From: an uncultured Selenomonas sp. | GTDB lineage: Bacteria; Bacillota; Negativicutes; Selenomonadales; Selenomonadaceae | Length of the DNA stretch: 64,000 bases | NCBI GenBank assembly: GCA_947167105.1 | Contig: CAMVGU010000004.1 | Span: forward strand, 88,809-152,808 | Direction of reading: 5' to 3' | Shown: positions 34,761-42,227 of the stretch, piece after piece | How the letters are laid out: every line of letters starts with the position of its first letter | Numbering within the stretch: the first letter of the stretch is position 1 | The notes under the pieces: model-generated | What the model saw: the letters and a program-made list of their open reading frames with translations, nothing else | Databases searched by the model: none | Told to the model about the DNA's origin: nothing | Made by a program: the position numbers and the translations under genes

Positions 34761-36044
34761 CTACATCACCAAAAAAATGCGGTACTCGTCCAGGAGTTTG
34801 GTGGAATGGGGCAGGATAAGAGCCTTGCCGTCCAGATAGTCCTTCCCTTCCTCCCAGCCTGCTTCTTCCAGCTTCTGCCTGAGCTTCTGAAAATCATTCA
34901 GGAAAAAGACATAGATGTGGGTGCCCAGCTCATAGGGAAGCTCCAGCCCCTGCCGCCAAGCCTCGTCCAGCCTGATATATGGCTCCTCGGGAGTAAGGGC
35001 GAACATTTCCCTGAGCTGCTCCTCATCCTCCTGCGGCCCTACGAAAACCCGGCGGCGCTGTGCCCAGGCTGCCGCCGCCTGCTGCTGGCGGAAAAGGTAT
35101 TGCTTCAATTCCTTGAGTACGATATCCCTCGTCACCGCATAGCTTTTGCAGATGAACTGGGCATCGCACCAGGGTGTCCCCGCAAAAGCCTCATAAAAAA
35201 TGCGATCCCGTGGCTCCTCATAGTTTAGCCGCAGGCTCCTGCCCATGTAATGATAAATGCCTTCGACCACTTCCGGTTTGCCCCACTGCCTGTCCCAATG
35301 CTGCAGGATATTGCAGTACCAGGGCAAATGCAGATAATCCCGGGCAAAGAAATAATTCAGGATATCCTGATCAAAGAAACGGCACTCCTCCTCATGCTGG
35401 GCAATAAAACGCAGTCCCGGCAACAGGATATCTCCCATGGCCCGGATCTTCTCCAGATCCATCAGCAGCACCCCGGAATTGAAGCAGGTCTCCGAATCAG
35501 TCCAACTGTTCTTGAAAAGAAAGAGCTTCTCGTCGATGGATTTATCCACCTGCTTTTGGTAGTGGTTCATCAGTGTGCGCTCCGCCACCGCCCCCAAAGG
35601 ATGGTTGTCCAGATAGGTTTCCCAGAGCTTCCGTACATCCATGTTGACGATGGTATCCGCATCCAGGTAAATGAGCCGCTGCACCTCACCAGACAAAAGC
35701 CTGGGGGCCAGCAGGCGGTAGAGGGCCGCCGCCGTGTAATACTCCGTGTCCACTGCCCTGGCAAAGATCTCCCTGGCCTCTGCCAAAAGTTCCTTGCAGG
35801 AGCGGGATACATCGTAGAAAAAAATCTGCTGGCCCTTCTCCCGCACCAGGCGCACAAAACGCTCCCTATTCTCTTCTGTCAGGGTCTCGTCATGCAGCAG
35901 ATGCACCGTGACCCAAGTCTCGGTATGGTCAAAAAGGGAACACATGGAGGCGCCGATATATTTGCTGTAGGTGCCTTGCTTGTCTGTCATGGCATAGCAC
36001 ACATGCACCACACGTGCATCCTCGCCGATTTGCTTTCTCTGCAT
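34761..36044 (-). CDS. GT8-family glycosyltransferase (copy 2)
   Basis: Paralogue of the next gene, 427 residues, same layout: VCYAMTDKQGTYSKYIGASM, DxD in IYLDADTIVNMDVRKLW, TCFNSGVLLMDLEKI, FDQDILNYFF, and a C-terminal domain of about 150 residues. The two copies are clearly homologous over their whole length but well diverged, so the duplication is old and they may use different sugars or act in sequence. ATG at 36044 is set by GGAGG eight bases upstream. First gene of the operon; upstream lies a 356-base gene-free, highly structured stretch and then the flagellin gene. Confidence 0.82.
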   Translation of the reverse strand: MQRKQIGEDARVVHVCYAMTDKQGTYSKYIGASMCSLFDHTETWVTVHLLHDETLTEENRERFVRLVREKGQQIFFYDVSRSCKELLAEAREIFARAVDTEYYTAAALYRLLAPRLLSGEVQRLIYLDADTIVNMDVRKLWETYLDNHPLGAVAERTLMNHYQKQVDKSIDEKLFLFKNSWTDSETCFNSGVLLMDLEKIRAMGDILLPGLRFIAQHEEECRFFDQDILNYFFARDYLHLPWYCNILQHWDRQWGKPEVVEGIYHYMGRSLRLNYEEPRDRIFYEAFAGTPWCDAQFICKSYAVTRDIVLKELKQYLFRQQQAAAAWAQRRRVFVGPQEDEEQLREMFALTPEEPYIRLDEAWRQGLELPYELGTHIYVFFLNDFQKLRQKLEEAGWEEGKDYLDGKALILPHSTKLLDEYRIFLVM

Positions 36045-36126
36045 CAGAAATACCTCCAATCATCTCCTATGTAAAATTTATACATAAAAACAGAAAATCC
36101 TTCTCAGCGGGATATGAAGCAACGCA

Positions 36127-36158
36127 AAAAGAGCCGCCCCCGTAGGAACGACTCTTTT
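36127..36158 (-). terminator. Terminator upstream of the GT8 operon
   Basis: AAAAGAGTCG/CGGCTCTTTT arms on the minus strand, with G-U pairing and five T after the stem. It lies about 80 bases before the GT8 start, so it either ends a transcript coming from the flagellin side or acts as an attenuator for the GT8 operon. Confidence 0.65.
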
Positions 36159-36159
36159 C

Positions 36160-36351
36160 TGTCCATGCTGCGGATTCCCGTGCGTTGCAGGCGACCAACC
36201 TGCAACGCTGTACTCATGAACACATTCACTTTGTTACGCGACTTGCCGGTTTCCATACTAGCGGGAATCATCGCTAACACCATATTCCACGTGCCGGCAG
36301 ACTAGCACAGCAACCCGCACGAACCTCGGGCAAAGACCAGCCGCAGAGGGA
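36160..36351 (+). ncRNA. Candidate structured RNA (orientation tentative)
   Basis: Visible helices: a perfect ten-pair hairpin GCGTTGCAGG (36182-36191) with CCTGCAACGC (36199-36208); TGCCGG (36244-36249) with CCGGCA (36294-36299), enclosing a small hairpin TAGCG (36259-36263)/CGCTA (36272-36276) whose loop GGAATC (36264-36269) is complementary to GATTCC (36173-36178) and so could form a pseudoknot. The plus-strand end is a textbook terminator (36352-36384), which favours a roughly 220-base plus-strand RNA. The same pairings are possible on the minus strand, where the element would be a leader of the GT8 genes. No known family is recognised. Confidence 0.4.
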
Positions 36352-36384
36352 GAGGAGCCACTTTCCGGTGGCTCCTCATTTTTT
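36352..36384 (+). terminator. Strong plus-strand terminator
   Basis: GAGGAGCCAC (36352-36361), loop TTTCCG, GTGGCTCCTC (36368-36377), then A and six T. It is oriented for a plus-strand transcript although no plus-strand protein gene precedes it; on the minus strand it follows the flagellin stop but lacks a U-run. Confidence 0.75.
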
Positions 36385-36400
36385 CATACAAATTCCCCCA

Positions 36401-38113
36401 TCACTGCAACAGACTCAGCACCGCAGAACTATTCTGGTTGGCCTGGGCTAGCATGGATTGGGCGGCTTGCAGGAGGACATTGTTCTTGGTGTATTCGGTC
36501 ATTTCCTTGGCCATGTCTGCATCACGGATAACGGACTCGGAAGCTTGGACATTATCTCTGGCGATATGCAGATTGCTGGAGGTCTGCTCCATGCGGCTGG
36601 AGACGGCGCCGATGTCTGTCTGCTGGTTCAGGGCCTTCTGGAGGGCATTGTCCAATACATTGACAGCGGCATTGGCAGCGGCCTGGTTGCCCACGCTGAG
36701 GGTATTGCCCGTGGAGCCCTTCAGGCCCAGGGCCTCGGAGCGCATATCCGTAAGGCCCACGCGGATAGCGACATTGGCCTTGTCCCCCACCTGGAGGGTG
36801 ATGGCATTGTCACTGGACTTGTTCTGGGCGCGGATGGTCTCACTGAAGGCATCCAGAGCCGCGTTGACGGACTTCTTCACCTGGCCCTTGGAGTCAGAAA
36901 CGCTGAAGGTCAGGCCGGAAATCTGATAGGTAAGGCCCGCCGAAGCGGACTTGATGGTGATGGCGTTCTTGCGGTCGGCGGTGTAGACCGTGTCTCCTGC
37001 CGAATCCCTGCCGATTACATTTGTATCGTCCACCGATATATCGAAGGGAATCAACTGGCCGATGGCATCCCCCAGGGTAGAGCCTGCAACACTGAGTGCC
37101 GTATCGCGTACCGTAGCGGCAGAAGCCACAGAAGATTCCTGAATCAGTCGCGCCGACGTCATTGCACTATTATAGCCCGCCAGAGCTGTATCATAATTAC
37201 TTCCTGCTCTATTCCACGCATTATAAGCCGACTGATAGCCTGCCTGTGTACCATGAGACCATTCGTAATCCATTGAAGCTTGCGCCGCAGCCACTGCCGT
37301 AGCAGCAGCATCAAGATTGCCTCTCACACTTACAGACGTACCATTATAGTTGGACTGTGCCGAATCCACAGAACTTGCAAAGGTAGACTCTGCCACCGCA
37401 CAATCTGAATCATAAGTGCTCCAAGCCGCCCTGCCTGCGGGACTCTGCCGAGAGAAAGGCTCCGTGGCATCCTGAAGTACAGAGTTCAGGGTGGTATTGG
37501 CATTGATATCAATATCCATGCTGTAATGATGGCCCTGCACCACATAGGACAGAGTCAGCTTATCCGTTGTCTGGATGTTCAAGCCGTTATCGTTTCGATC
37601 CTGCAGATCCACCAGCTTGGTATTGCCCGTGGTGGCGGTGCTGAGGCTCTGATTGCTCAGGGCGGTCTTGGTAGTGGTGCCCTTGAAATTCTTGCTGCCG
37701 TCCACCAGATACTTGCCATTGTAAGTCACCAGGGCATTATCGTCCACCTGGTCGATGCTTTGATCCAGTTCCTTCTGGATGGTAGCCCGATCCAAGTCGG
37801 TGTTGGAGTCGTTGGCGGCGTTGATGGCCTTCTCCTTCATGGTCTTCAGCAGGTCTATCGTGGATTCCACCGCGCCCCCCGCCACCTTCAGCATGCTGGC
37901 GCCGTTCTGGGTATTCTGATCTGCCTGGTCCAGTGAGCGTATCCTCACCCTCATGCGCTCGGAGATGGAGTACCCCGAGTTATCATCGGCGGCGCTGTTG
38001 AGCTTCTGTCCGCTGGATACCTTCTCCAGGCTCTTGGCCAAGGCTTTGGAGTTCCTGTTCAATGTCCCCAGGGTCTTGACCGCTGACATATTGTTCTTCA
38101 CAACCATTGCCAT
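36401..38113 (-). CDS. Flagellin with large central domain and inserted helical module
   Basis: Filament protein exported by the flagellar type III system. 570 residues, much longer than minimal flagellins (about 270). The conserved N-terminal D0/D1 region (1-190: NNMSAVKTLGTLNRNSKALA, then SSGQKLNSAADDNSGYSISE) and C-terminal D1/D0 region (about 430-570, ending AQANQNSSAVLSLLQ) are intact. The centre contains a segment (about residues 222-342, bases 37090-37450) rich in Ala, Ser and Tyr, probably helical, with visibly more AT-rich codons than its flanks and one cysteine (C238), unusual for flagellins. Start has AGGAGG. Read from a sigma-28 promoter. GT8 genes downstream may glycosylate the surface domain (inference). 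Confidence 0.95.
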   Translation of the reverse strand: MAMVVKNNMSAVKTLGTLNRNSKALAKSLEKVSSGQKLNSAADDNSGYSISERMRVRIRSLDQADQNTQNGASMLKVAGGAVESTIDLLKTMKEKAINAANDSNTDLDRATIQKELDQSIDQVDDNALVTYNGKYLVDGSKNFKGTTTKTALSNQSLSTATTGNTKLVDLQDRNDNGLNIQTTDKLTLSYVVQGHHYSMDIDINANTTLNSVLQDATEPFSRQSPAGRAAWSTYDSDCAVAESTFASSVDSAQSNYNGTSVSVRGNLDAAATAVAAAQASMDYEWSHGTQAGYQSAYNAWNRAGSNYDTALAGYNSAMTSARLIQESSVASAATVRDTALSVAGSTLGDAIGQLIPFDISVDDTNVIGRDSAGDTVYTADRKNAITIKSASAGLTYQISGLTFSVSDSKGQVKKSVNAALDAFSETIRAQNKSSDNAITLQVGDKANVAIRVGLTDMRSEALGLKGSTGNTLSVGNQAAANAAVNVLDNALQKALNQQTDIGAVSSRMEQTSSNLHIARDNVQASESVIRDADMAKEMTEYTKNNVLLQAAQSMLAQANQNSSAVLSLLQ

Positions 38114-38237
38114 GATGCCTTCCTCCTTGGAATTTGCTGCTTAATCCTTTTAAACACTGCTACTCACAAGCGTCATCCCCCTCTCAGGCAGACTTCCCCC
38201 GTGGCATACAGATACACCCTCCATTCATCTACCTTCT

Positions 38238-38264
38238 ATATCGTCACTTTCACTAGATTTCTTA
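38238..38264 (-). promoter_or_regulatory. Sigma-28 (FliA/SigD-type) promoter of flagellin
   Basis: Minus strand TAAG (38264-38261), 15 bases, GACGATAT (38245-38238), against the sigma-28 consensus TAAA-N15-GCCGATAA. Initiation would give a leader of about 120 bases before the flagellin ATG. Confidence 0.8.
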
Positions 38265-38309
38265 AGTGCTTTTTGTTATTTTTTTATCCGGGCTTGCAAA
38301 CAGCCCCCC

Positions 38310-38350
38310 ACCACCGCCTGCGGCGGTCCCCCGCCCCCATGGGGGCGGAC
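38310..38350. repeat. Two-hairpin interspersed repeat, copy C (diverged)
   Basis: Hairpin 1 ACCGCC-TGC-GGCGGT, CCCC, then hairpin 2 CCGCCCCC-AT-GGGGGCGG followed by ACAT. Lacks the CCTCATCC head and T tail. The GGCGGACAT end is shared with copy E. Confidence 0.7.
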
Positions 38351-38387
38351 ATAGTATAGGCGCTGATTGTGTCGTTTGCTATAATAA

Positions 38388-38419
38388 TAATCCCTCGCTA
38401 AACCAATAGCGAGGGATTA
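38388..38419 (-). terminator. 13-pair hairpin upstream of the holin-like unit
   Basis: TAATCCCTCGCTA (38388-38400) with TAGCGAGGGATTA (38407-38419), loop AACCAA. The minus-strand side is followed by TTATTATAG, so it could end a minus-strand RNA complementary to the peptide mRNA, or simply insulate the unit. Confidence 0.6.
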
Positions 38420-38432
38420 CTTGCTTTTGCTG

Positions 38433-38461
38433 TTCACAACATATTGCAAACATGCTATACT
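38433..38461 (+). promoter_or_regulatory. Promoter of the holin-like peptide gene
   Basis: TTCACA (38433-38438), 17 bases, extended -10 TGC-TATACT (TATACT 38456-38461). It predicts an RNA from about 38468 to the terminator at 38702, roughly 235 bases for a 32-codon gene. Confidence 0.7.
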
Positions 38462-38571
38462 GTCCTTGGTGCTACCTGAAACGGTCGGCGGTTGCCCTTC
38501 TCCGAAGGGACTGTGACCCTTCGATGACATAGAAATCCCATACGGGAAATATGTACTGAGGAGGGATGCTC

Positions 38572-38670
38572 ATGGCATTAGAGTCTGCCATAGTCCTACT
38601 GGCTTTTGGCATTGCCTGCTTTAGCCTTGGCTATACGCTTGGCAAGGACTTGAATACTAAACAGAAATAG
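38572..38670 (+). CDS. Putative holin-like toxic membrane peptide
   Basis: 32 residues: MALESAIVLLAFGIACFSLG then YTLGKDLNTKQK. One membrane helix (about 5-24) and a short charged tail, the layout of the putative holin-like toxin family and of type I toxins such as TxpA-class peptides. The start at 38572 is decided by GAGGAGGG (38558-38565), six bases upstream; an in-frame ATG at 38566 abuts that site. The leader is long (about 100 bases) and folds (CCCTTC-TCC-GAAGGG, with a second CCCTTC able to compete), which is typical of toxins whose translation is delayed. The terminator stem includes the stop codon. Confidence 0.65.
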   Translation: MALESAIVLLAFGIACFSLGYTLGKDLNTKQK

Positions 38671-38702
38671 CCGCCCATGTCCACCAAACTGTGCGGCTAT
38701 TT
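38665..38702 (+). terminator. Terminator of the holin-like peptide gene
   Basis: AAATAGCCGC (38665-38674) with GCGGCTATTT (38693-38702). The TAG stop codon lies inside the left arm. Confidence 0.75.
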
Positions 38703-38822
38703 ACTGCATGATGTGAAGTGGGCAACCGTCAACCGGTAGCACTCTTTACTGCCTACATTGTAATACACCTTGCCACTAAATTCAATACTGCCTCAAATTT
38801 AAGCTGCACATCGCCTTATCCA

Positions 38823-38874
38823 CCTCATCCGTCAGCCTTCGGCTGCCACCTTCCCCTCAAGGGGAAGGCTTTTT
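38823..38874 (+). repeat. Two-hairpin interspersed repeat, copy D
   Basis: CCTCATCC head, CAGCC-TTC-GGCTG hairpin, CCTTCCCC-TCAA-GGGGAAGG hairpin, CTTTTT tail. Lies between the holin-like unit (+) and the end of comEC (-). Confidence 0.85.
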
Positions 38875-38903
38875 CTTTCGCGAATATAAAGCGCTGTCAG
38901 CCT

Positions 38904-41318
38904 TTACTTATACTTTTCCACCCGCATGGTCTTTCCATCCGTGCAGAACCTGATTTCCCCCTCTTTGTCTGTGCGGCAGACCTTGGCGCCGATGTCCTGC
39001 AGGCGCTGCAGGACCGCCTGCCTGGGGTGTCCGAAGCTGTTGCCTGCGCCTGCGCTGATAATGGCGTAGCTTGGGTCGACGGCTTGCAGGAATGCTACGG
39101 AGCTGCTGGTGTCCGAGCCGTGATGGCCGACTTTCAGCACCGTGCTGCGGATGTTCTTGCCCTGTGCCAGAATGAGCTGCTCATTTTCCTGGGTGAGATC
39201 CCCCGTTATAAGAAAACTTACCTGCCCATAGCTTACGCGGTAGACATTGGAGGCTTCATTGCCAGCCTCCTGCCTTTCCCCGCCTCTGCCGGCCAGCGCC
39301 GGGGCATAGATAACCTCAATGCTCACGCCGTCCAGCTCAAAGGACGCCCCTTCCTGAACCCTGTGCAGCTTATGCAGCAGGGGATTGGCGCTGCCCATGC
39401 CCATGCTCTGTGCGTAGGCACCCGGCCCTTCGTCAGCCGTATACACGGCACCCACAGGCATACTTTTAAGCACGGCTCCTGCTCCCCCAGCATGGTCGGC
39501 GTGGGCATGGGTCAGGAATATGGCCTCCACTGAGCGGATGCCGTAGTGCCTGAGATAAGGCACCAGGACTTTTTCGCCTATGTCGAATTCGCCGTCCCTG
39601 GTGCCTCCCGTGTCAAAGAGCAGGGCCTTGCCATGGGGAGTGCAGAGCAGAAGCGCATCCCCCTGCCCCACATCCACGGCTGACAGGGTGAGTTCATCCC
39701 CCTTGCTGAAGCTGTAGCAGGCAGCAAAGACAAAGACCGCCACAAGCAGCAGGGCTAAATGCTGCCTTCTCTCCCGGAGCCGGGACAGGATTTTGTCTCG
39801 TGGTTTTTCATCCATCACCGGCAGGGCCAGCACCATATAGTAAAGGACGGCCGCAGTCCAGCCGGGGGAGGGAATCTGCACCTGGCTGCCTGGGAGGGCG
39901 GCCAGTCGTCGGGACAGCTCATAGACCAGCCCCAGAATCAGGCTGTCCGCTGCATAGATGATGCTGCCCGACAGGGGCAGCAGAAAGGCAAGCAGCCCTG
40001 CCAGCAGCCCCAGGACAATAATCAGCTCCACCAGTGGCACAATGGTCAGATTGGCAACAAGTGAGGAAAGGGACACCTGGTTGAAATACCAGGCCAGCAC
40101 CGGCAGGGCAGCGAGCTGTGCCGCCAGGGTGATGGCAAGCCCTGCTGACAGCCAGTGGGGAAGGCCCAGGCCCTGCAGCCACTTGGCAAGTACCGGGGCC
40201 AGATACAGAAGGCCCGCAGTGGCCAGGAAGGAGAGCTGGAAGCTGATATGGAAAAGCAGCAGGGGCGAGAGGGTAAGCATCACCAGGCCGGTCAGGAGCA
40301 GGATGCGCCGCGCCTCCCGCTCCCTGTCCAGAGCCAGGGCCAGAAAGGCCAGTCCTCCCATGATGGCGGAGCGGATAACCGGGGGCACGCAACCTGCCAG
40401 CAGGCTGTAGATAATGATGGTGCCGATTACCAGAGCCACCCGCAAGACCCTGGGCAGGTGTAGCATCAGTCCCAGCCAGGCCATCACAGCCGCAATCAGG
40501 CTGATGTGGGAGCCGGAGACCGAGAGAATATGCACAATGCCCGTAACTGTGAAGGCCGCCAGCAGCTCCGGCTGCAAGTCCCGGTAGCCGCCGAAAAGCA
40601 TGGCAAAGATAGCCGCCGCGTCCTCCTTGGGCATGACCTGCTGCATGGCCTGCAGATAATGCTGCCGCACCTGCTCCAACCAGCGGGCCAGGGGCGCCGC
40701 CTCCCTTGGCTCCAGAGCAAGGCTCCCCTGCCGTGCGCTTATGGTAGCCGTAATGCCCTGACACCTCAGCAGCAGGGCTGTATCAAGCTGTCCCGGATTC
40801 CAGTAGCCCCTGGGCAGCCGCACCCTGCCCGAAGCCCTGAGCCTGTCTCCTATGCGCGCCCAGTCCTCTGCCGGTTCCTCTGCTAAACGGCAGTAAATAT
40901 AGAGCCTGCCCGAGGCAAGACGGGAAAGTTCCCTGCCCTCCTTCACTTCCTCCGCTTCCAGGGCCAGCCGCAGCCTGAAGCTGCCGTCTGCTGCCTGCCG
41001 GATAGTGGGCGCTTCAAACAAGGTGCCTGTGACCGTTACCTCACGGGAAGCGTAATGGGAAATATCATCCGCAGGGAGTTCACAGGCCGCCAGCAGACGC
41101 AAGGCACCCAGCAGGAAGGCTGCCGCCAGGAAGCACAGCCAGGTCCAGCGGCGGGCCTTGCGGATTCCCCAGGCCCCGGCCAGCAGCACAAGGGCTAAAG
41201 CTGCGGCAAGGAAAGGTAGAGCAGACGGAGCCTGCAACTGCCAGGCTGTGACTATCCCCAGGCACAGCAGGCAGAGCAGGCCCAGCAAAAAGCTTTCCTG
41301 ATGCTGCCCCGGCTTCAT
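38904..41318 (-). CDS. comEC: DNA internalisation channel protein ComEC/Rec2
   Basis: Inner-membrane channel for single-stranded DNA uptake during natural transformation. 804 residues: N-terminal membrane segments, a soluble OB-like domain (about 60-200), the Competence membrane domain (about 230-510, with SGSHISLIAAVMAW), and a C-terminal metallo-beta-lactamase-like domain (about 540-795) with VDVGQGDALLL and the metal motif THAHADHAGG near 604, then VGHHGSDTSSS. All metal ligands are present, consistent with nuclease activity. Overlaps comEA by four bases (ATGA), so coupled. Confidence 0.95.
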   Translation of the reverse strand: MKPGQHQESFLLGLLCLLCLGIVTAWQLQAPSALPFLAAALALVLLAGAWGIRKARRWTWLCFLAAAFLLGALRLLAACELPADDISHYASREVTVTGTLFEAPTIRQAADGSFRLRLALEAEEVKEGRELSRLASGRLYIYCRLAEEPAEDWARIGDRLRASGRVRLPRGYWNPGQLDTALLLRCQGITATISARQGSLALEPREAAPLARWLEQVRQHYLQAMQQVMPKEDAAAIFAMLFGGYRDLQPELLAAFTVTGIVHILSVSGSHISLIAAVMAWLGLMLHLPRVLRVALVIGTIIIYSLLAGCVPPVIRSAIMGGLAFLALALDREREARRILLLTGLVMLTLSPLLLFHISFQLSFLATAGLLYLAPVLAKWLQGLGLPHWLSAGLAITLAAQLAALPVLAWYFNQVSLSSLVANLTIVPLVELIIVLGLLAGLLAFLLPLSGSIIYAADSLILGLVYELSRRLAALPGSQVQIPSPGWTAAVLYYMVLALPVMDEKPRDKILSRLRERRQHLALLLVAVFVFAACYSFSKGDELTLSAVDVGQGDALLLCTPHGKALLFDTGGTRDGEFDIGEKVLVPYLRHYGIRSVEAIFLTHAHADHAGGAGAVLKSMPVGAVYTADEGPGAYAQSMGMGSANPLLHKLHRVQEGASFELDGVSIEVIYAPALAGRGGERQEAGNEASNVYRVSYGQVSFLITGDLTQENEQLILAQGKNIRSTVLKVGHHGSDTSSSVAFLQAVDPSYAIISAGAGNSFGHPRQAVLQRLQDIGAKVCRTDKEGEIRFCTDGKTMRVEKYK

Positions 41319-41878
41319 ATGCAGACCTTATCTTTGAGCCTGGCGTATTTGGCTTCGCCTATGCCCTTGATTTTTTTGAGGTCGCTGATATCCTGAAAGC
41401 CCCCCTCCGCCTCCCTGTATTCAATGATTTTCTGGGCGGTGGAGGGCCCTACGCCGGGCAGGCTGTCCAGGGCCTGGGCATCGGCGGTGTTGAGATTGAT
41501 AAGCTGTTCCTCTTGCTTGCCCGAAGCCGCTGCCTTGCCGGGATGAGCGGCCTTTTCAGGCACATTGATTTTCTGGCCGTCCTTCAGGGCCTGGGCCAGG
41601 TTGACCCGGCTGCTGTCACCCGTGGGCAGGATGCCGCCGCAGGCATTCACCGCATCTGCCAGCCGGGCGCCTTCGGTCAGGGTGACAACCCCCGGCTTGT
41701 TCACTGCCCCGGTAACGTAGACCGTGACCGTGGCAGGATTTACCGCCCCTTCCTGCCGGGTGCTGCCGGAATCCAGCACCACAGCCTCATCCCGCTGGGA
41801 ATAGCCGTACATGGTGCCCCCCAACGCCGCCAGGGCAAGCACCAGCAGAATCAGCATGGATTTCTTGAACATGGGCAT
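41315..41878 (-). CDS. comEA: Competence DNA receptor ComEA
   Basis: Membrane-anchored double-stranded DNA receptor. 187 residues: one N-terminal anchor (about 7-24), an SLBB domain (about 50-105, VTVYVTGAVNKPGVVTL), a linker, and a helix-hairpin-helix DNA-binding domain (about 122-185, INLNTADAQALDSLPGVGPS). Start at 41878 (MPMFKKS) has GGAGGG eight bases upstream; the frame is open much further but reads through repeat sequence. With comEC it forms a two-gene competence unit. Confidence 0.93.
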   Translation of the reverse strand: MPMFKKSMLILLVLALAALGGTMYGYSQRDEAVVLDSGSTRQEGAVNPATVTVYVTGAVNKPGVVTLTEGARLADAVNACGGILPTGDSSRVNLAQALKDGQKINVPEKAAHPGKAAASGKQEEQLINLNTADAQALDSLPGVGPSTAQKIIEYREAEGGFQDISDLKKIKGIGEAKYARLKDKVCI

Positions 41879-41959
41879 TGCTTTTTCCCTCCTAATTTGT
41901 AGTGGCAATATGTAGAACATGCCGTTACCCCCACCACCCTCAAGAGGGCTAGCTTTGCG

Positions 41960-42000
41960 TCGCCGCTTCGCGGTCCCCCGCCCCCAAGGGGGGCGGACAT
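41960..42000. repeat. Two-hairpin interspersed repeat, copy E
   Basis: Hairpin 1 CCGC-TTC-GCGG, then CCCCCG and hairpin 2 CCGCCCCC with GGGGGGCGG, ending ACAT. Same hairpin-2 type as copy C. Confidence 0.75.
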
Positions 42001-42020
42001 TCAAGTTATACTCATTTACG

Positions 42021-42110
42021 AAAAAGCCTTCCCCTCTGGGGGCGCATAGCGCGGGATGCCAGTGGCATCCCCGAGCGGGGGACCGCGTAAGCGGTGGATG
42101 AGGTTCGCTG
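42021..42110 (-). repeat. Two-hairpin interspersed repeat, copy F (inverted, enlarged)
   Basis: Read on the minus strand: CAGCGAA, CCTCATCC, hairpin 1 ACCGC-TTAC-GCGGT, then about 35 extra bases that form their own hairpin (GGGATGCCAC/ and its partner GTGGCATCCC are not perfect; core GGATGCC-ACT-GGCATCC), then CCCC-AGA-GGGGAAGG and CTTTTT. The ends match copies A and G, so the extra piece is an insertion between the two standard modules. Confidence 0.75.
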
Positions 42111-42227
42111 AGTACAATCTAAATTCATAACATAATAACACTTCGCCCTTATAAAGAAATATCCTGCCGCGAGATTTTGTGGTACAATAGACGATGTTTG
42201 ACATTTGCAAGGAGGGATATTTTCACT

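Larger units (their letters stand above)
36045..36400. other. Gene-free structured interval between flagellin and GT8 genes
   Basis: 356 bases without a convincing gene. It holds, from left to right: an AT-rich promoter-like segment for the GT8 operon, a minus-strand terminator (36127-36158), a set of interlocking helices (36173-36299) and a plus-strand terminator (36352-36384). The only readable frames (63 codons +, 36114-36305; about 59 codons -) span the helices and have poor ribosome sites. Confidence 0.6.
38114..38571. other. Intergenic region between flagellin and the holin-like peptide
   Basis: 458 bases with no larger gene. Holds the flagellin leader and sigma-28 promoter (38238-38264), a diverged two-hairpin repeat (38310-38350), a 13-pair hairpin (38388-38419), and the promoter and long leader of the 32-residue peptide gene. 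Confidence 0.7.
41879..42227. other. Divergent intergenic region filled by two repeat copies
   Basis: 349 bases between comEA (-) and the acyltransferase (+). Besides two repeat copies (E at 41960-42000 and the inverted, enlarged F at 42021-42110) it contains only short promoter-like AT stretches near 42120-42200. No gene seen. Confidence 0.7.

Noticed and set aside
36114..36305. 63-codon plus-strand frame between flagellin and GT8 genes
   Set aside because: No ribosome site; its sequence is made of the complementary arms of the RNA-like helices. Treated as a by-product of a structured element.
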